Shown here: positions 1 through 7,500 of the stretch, piece after piece | Numbering within the stretch: the first letter of the stretch is position 1 | Layout of the letters: each line of letters opens with the position of its first letter | DNA from: CAYTID01 sp964437735 | GTDB taxonomy: Bacteria > Bacteroidota > Ignavibacteria > UBA10030 > BY39 | Reading direction: 5' to 3' | Assembly (NCBI GenBank): GCA_964437735.1 | Contig: CAYTID010000086.1 | Location: forward strand, 1 to 9,424 | DNA: 9,424 bases | Notes under the pieces: model-generated | Databases searched by the model: none | Told to the model about the DNA's origin: nothing | What the model saw: the letters and a program-made list of their open reading frames with translations, nothing else | Program-made: the position numbers and the translations under genes

Positions 1-33
1 CAGCCGCAAAGCGAAATTACAAAAAACACTAAT

Positions 34-68
34 GACAATTGACTATTGACCATTGTTCACTGATTCAC
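34..68. repeat. Degenerate heptanucleotide tandem repeat
   Basis: Five consecutive 7-base units read GACAATT, GACTATT, GACCATT, GTTCACT, GATTCAC; the first three differ at one position only and the last two are more diverged. Short tandemly repeated heptamers are known from intergenic DNA of several bacteria, such as filamentous cyanobacteria. No function can be read from it. It lies in the intergenic DNA beyond the terminator. Confidence 0.5.
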
Positions 69-134
69 CTGTGAATTGCGTCTCTACCCGAGCCCGACGT
101 GTCTTACGTGTAAACCCTGTGTGTTTATAATTTC

Positions 135-172
135 AAAAAAAAATCCCGCCCTGTTTTACAAGGCGGGATTTT
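135..172 (-). terminator. Intrinsic (rho-independent) terminator of the 954-residue gene
   Basis: A perfect 11-base stem (140-150 with 162-172, core CCCGCC/GGCGGG) flanks an 11-base loop. In the minus-strand transcript it is followed by a run of nine U (plus-strand A run 135-143). It starts 38 bases past the stop codon at 210, so it ends transcription of the long T9SS cargo gene. On the plus strand the T run after the stem is short, so it is mainly a minus-strand signal. Confidence 0.87.
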
Positions 173-185
173 AAATTCAGACGCG

Positions 186-202
186 ATGAATTGCACCGCT
201 AC
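186..202. repeat. Possible remnant of a dispersed intergenic repeat (second copy at 71-87)
   Basis: ATGAATTGCACCGCTAC here and GTGAATTGCGTCTCTAC at 71-87 agree at 13 of 17 bases and flank the terminator. The upstream AGACGC (180-184 is GACGC) and the GCGTCTCTAC of the other copy resemble halves of a palindromic element, so both may be decayed copies of one dispersed repeat. The similarity is short and could be chance. Confidence 0.25.
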
Positions 203-209
203 ATTCAAA

Positions 210-3074
210 TTATTTCATTAACATCATCTTCTTCACGCTAACAAAATCACCACTTTGCAGTCTATAGTAATAAATACCTGATGACAAGTCGCCATAGGAG
301 GAAAATTTTATATTGTGATATCCGGCTTCCTTGTACTCATCAACCAGCGTACAAACTTCTTTTCCTAATACGTTATACAATTTTAGACTTACAAAACCGC
401 TCAATGGTAGTTGATAATTGATAATTGTTTCCGGGTTAAACGGATTAGGGAAATTCTGCTCAAGATTGTAAACTGATGGAATTTCCAATTTATCATCCAA
501 CCCAACTGTTCTATCTATTATTATCTGATAAAAAGCGTCCGGACCAGCTTGGTTTAATCCAAATGGGGACGGGGGCTGTAGGTGGATCGACACGAAAACG
601 TAATATGTATCAGTAACTGAAGCTGTATGAATTAGAGTGACATCAGTTCCCGTTGTACTGAAATTTGATGCTAAGGGTGCGCCACCTAAAACTTGCGGGA
701 TTAATGATGTTGCGATTCCTTTACGACCTATTCCTAAATAACCACCATTCATTGTAGATAACGGAAATATTGATTTAGTTTTCAAGATTGCAGTAACTTG
801 TTGTCCTGCTGTTAAGAACAGATAACGGTAATCAATATCGTATCCGGGGAGACCAACCCCGGGATTGATAGTTGCGAGAGAATCTCTGTAGAAAGGAGGT
901 ATCGAAGTTGCTATTAAAGGGAAACCAAACAACGGACCATCGTCCGGTTCGAGATGATCGGTACCGGGAGCTATGCGAGCAAATAGCGTATACTGACCGG
1001 TTGCATTGCTGTATCCCCTAACATTTATGAAATAGATACCTGAATACTCTAAATTAAATTCTAATCGGTCATTTTTATTTCTATCTATCGTATATAAGAG
1101 CTTTGTACCTGAGCTGTCATAAAGACTCAATATAAGGTCAATTGTATTGTTTAAATTTGTGGCATCCACAACTAAATGCTCATTTGTTGAAACGAATCTA
1201 AACCAATCGACATCTCCCGCAGGAGTTAAATTTGCGTTCATTGCAATACCAAGGATAATGAAATTAGCTGTCGCAGCATTATTATTAGGTTCAAATTCTG
1301 TATCCCATGTAAAATCAGTTGTGAACCTTGGTGCAATCTGATATCCATTATTGTATATCGTTGGAGTACTTGTAAATTGCGTTGCAACCCCTGTAACAGT
1401 TACCGGATATGTCGGTTCCGGCGAATTTTGTAAACCTGTGTCACCGTCAATAAACATGATTGAAGAATCTCCAACAATTCCCTGATAAACCGGTATAAAA
1501 ACATCGCTCCCCCATGCAGGAGTCTGTCGTAATCTATTTAAACCGATCATGCGTATCAGTCGTGATTCAAATTGTTCAGGATTAGAATTATAAGCAGCTA
1601 CCGAAACCTGAGAGATGGAAACGGGGCGGCTCGTAGAAACAATATTGATTTCAGTTGATGAAGTATCGGGTGTAATTTGCGTAATGCCTCGGAACTGTCC
1701 AATTGAACCAACCACTATAATCGAATCACCAAAAGATAAAGCAGGTACAATCGTTGATGCTTTACTAAGGTTGATGCCGCCTACCGCATCCTGGAACATA
1801 TAGCTGATTTTACCTTCAAGAAGATTAAAATTAGGGCTATTTACAGTACCTGTTACTCTGCAGTAATAACCGGTGTAAAGAATTTTGCCATTAGAATCCA
1901 TCGCGCGCACACCTGTGAGGGATAATGGGCTGATACCTGCAAAATAACTATTTGACGAAGATATCGAAGTTATTGAATCCCGACCACTGAGACTAATAGC
2001 TCTAATAACGTATTCAACTCTGGTACCATTTGTATTTACACTACCGGGAATTATACCGGAATAATTACCATTTTGCATAGTGCCGCTTACTCTATTCATT
2101 TCAACGCTATCGATCGAGATGCCATTCTTGGTAAAACGTAACCATACTCTATTAATTCCGATACTATCTACAATGGTGGCTGTAACGGATACCGGCGCAG
2201 CATTAGCCGGAACTTTTACAGACCTTCCAACCCCATTTATTACCGGTGGTTTCGGAAGTAAAAAAGTCGCCGTAATATTTTTATTAGAATTCATAATAAT
2301 TGAAAGAGGATTTACTGAGCTGCTTGTATCACCACTCCAATTTTTAAAAATCCAGGGTGAATTAGGAGTTGCAATCAATTGAACAGATGTTCCACTGGTA
2401 TAATTTGTTTGGTCAGGATTTTTTACTACAATTCCGCTTCCCACAGTTGTTACATCGAGCGTATAGGTTGGAAGGGGCATTATAGCACCTGTTTTAATAA
2501 TAATGATATTCCTTGTTGCGCCCGGTGGTATTTGTACAGAGCCTGATGTAAGCATGTTTGTTGTTGGCCACTGAGTACCGGTTTGAGGCTTTATTGTCCA
2601 TATTGTTGCATTTAAATTCAGATTGCTTGGCCAGGATATTGTTGTAGGATTATTATCAGTATCTTCACCCGAGATAACTATTTTAAATGAATCAATCTGA
2701 TTAGTGTTGAAAAATCCCCTATAATCTTGAAATACTCCACCTGCCAATCCGGTAGGAAATGTCGATACGCGACCCGGAATAGTAGTGATTCTAACATCGA
2801 AACTAAATGGAGGAGGAGGAGGAGGAGGAGCCAAAGCTTCTTGGTATATACCAAAACCCGGATCAGTATCAACTCCAATTGTATTATCAACGAGCGTCCC
2901 TGGAGGATTGGGCCCGTCACCACTCACACCGATCCAGACTATCCGCGATTCAGAACCATTTGTAAGAGTAATCGGAACCTTAAATTGTACTCTAGTTACC
3001 TGACTCATGGCATTTTGTCCATACACAAAAACAAATGAGAATACAAGTAGCAGACTTAAAAAATAATTTCTCAT
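210..3074 (-). CDS. Large modular secreted protein with T9SS type A C-terminal sorting domain
   Basis: This 954-residue protein is complete. Residues 1-25 form a signal peptide (hydrophobic LSLLLVFSFVFVYG core). Residues 27-197 are an unnamed domain shared with the neighbouring 298-residue paralog, including seven prolines at 83-89. Next come a divergent InlB/'bacterial repeat' unit (about 204-272, GSGIVV...YTSGTSVQL...WSGD...ITATF), a beta-sandwich-like stretch (about 280-380), an OB-like region (about 388-590), a PPC-type domain (about 592-700, EFEPNNN...DVDWFRF) and a second, diverged PPC-like segment (about 707-856). The end (about 861-954) is a T9SS type A sorting domain (NFPNPFNP, LKLYNVLGKEV, SSGIYYYRLQSG, VKKMMLMK). 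By family knowledge it should pass Sec, then the T9SS, and be released or anchored at the cell surface. I see no catalytic motif, so a binding or structural role is inferred. The ATG has a good AAGGAG site 5 bases upstream, which fixes the start. An intrinsic terminator follows the stop. Confidence 0.93.
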   Translation of the reverse strand: MRNYFLSLLLVFSFVFVYGQNAMSQVTRVQFKVPITLTNGSESRIVWIGVSGDGPNPPGTLVDNTIGVDTDPGFGIYQEALAPPPPPPPFSFDVRITTIPGRVSTFPTGLAGGVFQDYRGFFNTNQIDSFKIVISGEDTDNNPTTISWPSNLNLNATIWTIKPQTGTQWPTTNMLTSGSVQIPPGATRNIIIIKTGAIMPLPTYTLDVTTVGSGIVVKNPDQTNYTSGTSVQLIATPNSPWIFKNWSGDTSSSVNPLSIIMNSNKNITATFLLPKPPVINGVGRSVKVPANAAPVSVTATIVDSIGINRVWLRFTKNGISIDSVEMNRVSGTMQNGNYSGIIPGSVNTNGTRVEYVIRAISLSGRDSITSISSSNSYFAGISPLSLTGVRAMDSNGKILYTGYYCRVTGTVNSPNFNLLEGKISYMFQDAVGGINLSKASTIVPALSFGDSIIVVGSIGQFRGITQITPDTSSTEINIVSTSRPVSISQVSVAAYNSNPEQFESRLIRMIGLNRLRQTPAWGSDVFIPVYQGIVGDSSIMFIDGDTGLQNSPEPTYPVTVTGVATQFTSTPTIYNNGYQIAPRFTTDFTWDTEFEPNNNAATANFIILGIAMNANLTPAGDVDWFRFVSTNEHLVVDATNLNNTIDLILSLYDSSGTKLLYTIDRNKNDRLEFNLEYSGIYFINVRGYSNATGQYTLFARIAPGTDHLEPDDGPLFGFPLIATSIPPFYRDSLATINPGVGLPGYDIDYRYLFLTAGQQVTAILKTKSIFPLSTMNGGYLGIGRKGIATSLIPQVLGGAPLASNFSTTGTDVTLIHTASVTDTYYVFVSIHLQPPSPFGLNQAGPDAFYQIIIDRTVGLDDKLEIPSVYNLEQNFPNPFNPETIINYQLPLSGFVSLKLYNVLGKEVCTLVDEYKEAGYHNIKFSSYGDLSSGIYYYRLQSGDFVSVKKMMLMK
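2808..2828 (-). repeat. Trinucleotide repeat encoding seven prolines
   Basis: Six consecutive CCT codons and one CCA (plus-strand AGG units, 2811-2828, preceded by TGG) encode Pro83-Pro89 of the long T9SS cargo protein. The equivalent run in the 298-residue paralog (4253-4273) also encodes seven prolines but mixes CCC, CCT and CCA. Changes in unit number here would stay in frame and only alter proline count. Confidence 0.9.
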
Positions 3075-3079
3075 ATTTT

Positions 3080-3118
3080 CTCCTTTTCGTGCAAAAAAAA
3101 TTATTAAGTTGTATTATA
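3080..3118 (-). promoter_or_regulatory. Ribosome binding site and putative -10 region of the 954-residue gene
   Basis: AAGGAG (3085-3080) sits 5 bases before the ATG at 3074 and is the best Shine-Dalgarno in the window. TATAAT (3118-3113) followed by ACAA lies about 39 bases upstream of the start and could be a -10 element, but no convincing -35 accompanies it. ATAATACAA (3117-3109) recurs at a similar distance upstream of the paralog at 4567-4559. The RBS is solid; the promoter is tentative, because -10-like words are common in AT-rich DNA. Confidence 0.45.
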
Positions 3119-3383
3119 AAGTTCTCTTTGATAGTTAAAATTTTTATACTCTAACCGTCAATGTTTACGAAGCTCAATCTAAAAACTCTCCTGGTGCAAT
3201 ATATTATTCAGTTAGTCAATGTTCGGTTAGATTTGAGTACTGAATATTCAGCGAGATAAGAGAAGTGAATCATGAAGAAGTAGAAATAAATGTGGATTTC
3301 AGTACTATTTATAATACCAAAAAATCCCAAGACCTACTCATAAGTTTGTTTCCTTACAACTGACTGACTTCGTCATATTTTAA

Positions 3384-3413
3384 CCCGCTATTCGCCAGTT
3401 GACGAATAGCGGG
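3384..3413. repeat. Strong palindrome in the 548-base intergenic region
   Basis: Perfect 11-base arms CCCGCTATTCG (3384-3394) and CGAATAGCGGG (3403-3413) flank an 8-base loop that can add a CA/TG pair after one mismatch. It is about 210 bases beyond the stop of the 298-residue gene. Neither strand has a U run after the stem (minus-strand continuation is TTAAAATATG), so it is a poor intrinsic terminator. It may be a dispersed palindromic repeat or a hairpin that stabilises or ends the transcript. Confidence 0.6.
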
Positions 3414-3622
3414 AAACCTGCTTAAAACCCGAAGTAAATTATTTATAGACAGACAGGAAAACCGAAACTATACTCATATTCTCGGAACTTAGAACATTTC
3501 TCAAATACGATTTTAATTTATTCCGAATAGGTTGTCGGAAAGAAATCGTCATTTTAGAAAACACTTGAGTCAGCTCCGAAGTCGATAGAAATTACGGTTT
3601 AATTTTGTCTTATTGAAAAATA

Positions 3623-4519
3623 TTACTTCAGCAACATCATTTTTTTCACTTCCGAATAAGCACCGCTTTGTATCCTGTAATAGTATACTCCACTCGATAA
3701 TCCTGAAGCTATACCATCAAGCGTTACTGTATGTGTACCAACTGTTTTAAAATCAGAAACTAAAGTAGCGACTTTATTTCCCAAAACATTATAAATCTTC
3801 AAAGTTGTAAATCCTTCGCTCGGAAGATGATATCTGATTACTGTCGTCGGATTAAAGGGATTCGGATAATTCTGCTCAAGCTTGTAAACTAATGGAATTT
3901 CTAATTCATCTCGTACCCCAACTGGATTAGCTCCTGTCTTGATAATAATAATATTTTTTGTTCCACCCTCCGGTATATCCACAGAAGTCGAAGTAAGCAT
4001 ATTGGTTGTGGGCCAATTTGTTCCTGTTTGCGGTTTGATTGTCCATGTAGAAGCATAGAGATTCAAATTATTGGGCCATGAAATAGTCGTTGGTAAGTTA
4101 TCAGTGTCATCACCTGATATTACTATTTTAAAAGAATCGATCTGGTTAGCACTTGAGAAACCCCTATAATCTTGATATACTCCACCGGCCAGACCCGTTG
4201 GGAATGTTGAAACACGCCCCGGAATAGTGGTTATTCTAACATCGAAAGTAAAGGGAGGTGGTGGAGGTGGTGGCGCCAGGGCTTCCTGGTATGTACCGAA
4301 ACTTGGATCAGTATCAACTCCGATTGTATTATCAATAATAGTACCCGGAGGATTGGGTCCGTCGCCGCTTACACCAATCCAGACTATCCTTGCGTCAGTT
4401 CCATTTGTTAAAGTAATAGGTACTTTAAATCTTGATGAGGTTGCCTGAGTGAAAGCATTTTGTCCATACAAAAAGACAAAAATTAATACAAGTAAAAGAC
4501 TTAGAAATTTTTTGCTCAT
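3623..4519 (-). CDS. Short T9SS cargo protein, paralog of the 954-residue neighbour
   Basis: This 298-residue protein is complete. It has a signal peptide (1-25, FLSLLLVLIFVFLYG), one domain of unknown function (about 27-197) and a T9SS type A sorting domain (about 204-298: LEIP.VY, NYPNPFNP, LKIYNVLGNKV, SSGVYYYRIQSG, VKKMMLLK). The first 197 residues align without gaps to the long downstream protein, with about 36 differences by my count, including the same seven prolines at 83-89. The central domain has the pattern D..(7 residues)..LAPPPPPPPF.FDVR...GG..QDYRG...QIDSFKI...ISWP.NL...WTI...NML. I recall similar stretches in other secreted Ignavibacteria proteins but know no named family. Role is unknown; export through the T9SS is inferred from the C-terminus. 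The start is supported by AAGG 7 bases before the ATG and by co-linearity with the paralog. The gene lies 74 bases after the metalloprotease and could share its transcript or use its own promoter. Confidence 0.92.
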   Translation of the reverse strand: MSKKFLSLLLVLIFVFLYGQNAFTQATSSRFKVPITLTNGTDARIVWIGVSGDGPNPPGTIIDNTIGVDTDPSFGTYQEALAPPPPPPPFTFDVRITTIPGRVSTFPTGLAGGVYQDYRGFSSANQIDSFKIVISGDDTDNLPTTISWPNNLNLYASTWTIKPQTGTNWPTTNMLTSTSVDIPEGGTKNIIIIKTGANPVGVRDELEIPLVYKLEQNYPNPFNPTTVIRYHLPSEGFTTLKIYNVLGNKVATLVSDFKTVGTHTVTLDGIASGLSSGVYYYRIQSGAYSEVKKMMLLK

Positions 4520-4526
4520 TTGTTTT

Positions 4527-4588
4527 CCTTTTTTTTATTAAGATAATTATTTAATTGATTGTATTATTTACTTTTTAAAATATACAAT
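4527..4588 (-). promoter_or_regulatory. Putative promoter/operator region and ribosome binding site of the 298-residue gene
   Basis: AAGG (4530-4527) lies 7 bases before the ATG at 4519. An inverted repeat ATTGTAT (4558-4564) / ATACAAT (4582-4588), arms 17 bases apart, occupies the gap behind the protease stop. One arm overlaps ATAATACAA (4567-4559), shared with the promoter region of the paralog. It could be an operator or promoter; it has neither a GC-rich stem nor a following U run, so it is not a terminator. In such AT-rich DNA a 7-base inverted repeat may be chance. Confidence 0.3.
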
Positions 4589-4593
4589 TTATT

Positions 4594-7500
4594 TTATTTA
4601 AGACCAATTGAACTAAGACTAATTATACACGGTTTATTTACAAAAAGCCAATAAGCTTTCCCGGGTTCAATCTGTGTGGGCAATGAGTAACCGTTGTTGT
4701 ATCCATATATCGTTCCCTGGACAATAGCATCTGCCGGGTCAGATCTTAGTGCGGTAACCGGAACTGTATCCGATAACGAACCAATGAGAACCCATCTATT
4801 ACCATTTGTAATATTAACTGATATAGTAGTGACAGGAAATCCTGTAATAACGACATCACCAGGGGTTTCACAATATACCCAATAGCCTTCCCCATTTTTA
4901 AGTACGGTTGGTTTCGAGTAGGAACCGTTTGTAAAATTGTAGAATGTACCCGGAATGACTGAGGGAAACAGTGTTGTTGCAGTAAAATCATCTGGTTCAA
5001 CCGGAACGGAGATCAGATTCCAACCTGTTTTCAATTGCACTATATTTGAAGTTCCTGAAAAAGTTGCGATGTAATCCTCTCCTATAGAATCCTTTACAAC
5101 ATGTGTGTATGTGCGGTTAATTGGTTCAAAATGGTAACCAGATTTCTTTGGAGTCACAATACCTGACCAGTTATAAGAAATCGGGACAAAATAATTACCA
5201 TTAATATCGGCTGTTACAGATAACTGACCACCATAGTGAAGTATCGCCCCATTGACACCGACATTACCAGTTATTATTAATTGAACAATATCAAAATAAT
5301 TGTCGCTTACATCACTTAATATCGGAATCTCAATGCTAGTAATCCTGATGATTGCTTCTGATGAATTTGAAGAACCGACACTCCAATCCTCAAATCCGTC
5401 ATTAGCTGTATTCTCAAATAAAGTTTCATAGGTTACCCCTCCATTCCGTGAAAGCTCAACTTTTACGTTGCCGGGTAAATGATTTGAACTCCATTGTATT
5501 GTTTTTCTATTACCTATTTCCCAGAATTCTCCCCCGTTCGGGGTTAATGTTGTTATAGTGGGTTGAACAATATTAAAATAGTCATCACTTATGTCAAAAA
5601 TTGTTGGAATGTCAGTGCTTGAAATACGGATTCGAGCTTGCGAGGTCACAGTACCAGTAACTGTCCAGATTTCTGTACCATCATCGGCAATATTAGCAAA
5701 CAGTGTTTCATAAGTCGATCCTCCGTTGCGTGAAAGTTCAACTATCACATTACCAGTCATATTGGCTGATGACCATGTAATTAATTGGTTTGAACCAATT
5801 CTCCAGGTCTCTCCGCCATTCGGTGCAGACACTGTTACGGTTGGTTGAACGAAATTAAAATTTGCATTGCTGACATCGCTCACATTCGGAAAGTCGATGC
5901 TCGTTATTCGGATTAGTGCCTGAGTTGTTGTCGCTCCTGTTACTGTCCAGGATTCCGAACCGTCATTGGCAGTATTCGCATATAAAGTTTCATACGTTGA
6001 GCCTGCGTTTCTTGAAAGTTCAATCCTAACGTTACCTGTTAGGTTGCTTGACGTCCATGTGATAGTATGATTTGCTCCTATCCGCCAAGTCTCACTGCCG
6101 TTTGGTGAAACAACAGTAATAGCCGGCTGAGATGATGTAATACTGAAATTCGTATTGGAAACATCAAAGAAAATATGGTTTAATCCTTCAATCTTCACCC
6201 GTGCCGTAGAGGTTGAAATGCTTGGGAGAATAACCTGTTCAGATCCGTCGTTTGTTGTACTTGCAGCGAGAACATACTGCCAGTTGTTCCCACCATCGGT
6301 TGATAAGGATATTTTAACATTCGAACAACTTACCGGGGAAACATTTGTACTTGCGACATCCCATGTTATGGTTTGTGTTGATCCTCCTGCCCATGATACA
6401 GTTGTATTCGGTGAAGTAACAAGAAACGGCCCGGCTGTACCTGATACAGCAAATGATGCAGACCCTTTACCAACTCCGCCCCCACCTGCGCGGTAATCCC
6501 GTGCCACAAGACGAAAATTCAGATTCCTGCCATAACTCGGAAGTATCTCTCCCATTACCTGTGTGTTGTTAAGAATATCAGAAAGTTTTGGAAAAATCCT
6601 AGAAGGAGAAGAAACCGGATTAAAGCTTCTGAAGATCGGTGCGTTGCCGCTTGGTGAATTAGGCGCACCTGCTGATCCTAGATCGTATTCTTCCCAACAA
6701 TATTTAAGCGAATCACCGTTCGGATCCGTTGCGCTGCCTGTGAGTACGAATGGAGTGCTTTTCGGAATGGTAAGACCCGTTACGCCTGCGTTTACTGAAG
6801 GGGCTGAATTCCCTGTCGAGGAAATTGAAGCGCATCCGTTACCCGCACCTGTTGTACTGAAAGCTACAATCTCATCAAAACTCGCGACATGAAAATAATC
6901 ATCGCTGTTACTCTGAATATTTTGACCTGTACAAATACCGGCATAAGCCATAATTGTTGTGCCACTTCCCGGTTCGTAGGCAGTTGAGGCGTTACGATTA
7001 CCGCTGCAACTTCCGGTATTTCCGTTAAAAGTATGATTTCCTCCGAATTGATGACCCATTTCGTGCGCGACATAATCAATAGTAAACGGATCGCCGATAG
7101 GTGATGATTGTCCCGTTACACCACCAGCTTTACTTGCTCCGCAAACAGAACCGAGGTATGCAACACCGCCTCCTCCGGTACTGAATACATGTCCGATATC
7201 ATAGTTCGCGCTGCCTATAATGCTATTCAGAGTGTTTATATTCTGAGTCAACATAGCGGAACCGTTTGTATTTGAATACGGATCGGTTGAAGCATTCGTA
7301 TACACAACCAGATGGTTGTTATCTACAAGGTTCATCCGGATTGCCACTTCGCGTTCATAGACTCCATTGACGCGGTTCATCGCGGTAACGATTGCGGCAA
7401 GACCGAGAGCAACAGTTCCTCCGTGGAATGCTGTGTATTCTCCGGTAGCAGCAACAGCTAACCGATAAGTTCTCAACTGAGTACCTGATTCTATCGGTGC

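Larger units (their letters stand above)
3075..3622. other. Intergenic region without a recognisable gene
   Basis: These 548 bases separate the two T9SS cargo genes. I see the ribosome binding site and tentative promoter of the long gene (3080-3118), a 12-base palindrome at 3240-3251 and the 11-base-arm palindrome at 3384-3413. No open frame of useful length, tRNA or known small RNA stands out. The 3414-3622 part has no structure I can name. It could hold a long 5' leader, an untranslated 3' end or decayed sequence. Confidence 0.6.

Noticed and set aside
2785..3003. Plus-strand open frame with a polyglycine run, with a similar one at 4227-4448
   Set aside because: The two antisense frames resemble each other only because they lie opposite the homologous N-terminal domains of the two cargo genes; the glycines are the complement of the proline codons. 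They have no ribosome binding site or export signal of their own.
3240..3251. Perfect 12-base palindrome CTGAATATTCAG in the intergenic region
   Set aside because: It is short, AT-rich and has no second copy nearby or position relative to a promoter that would suggest an operator.
4520..4593. Terminator between the protease and the 298-residue gene
   Set aside because: The only inverted repeat (7-base AT-rich arms, 17 bases apart) has no GC-rich stem and no U run. Read-through from the protease gene remains possible.
6155..6892. Plus-strand open frames opposite the metalloprotease
   Set aside because: They are antisense to strongly recognisable coding sequence, show no protein family features, and arise from codon bias in the real gene.
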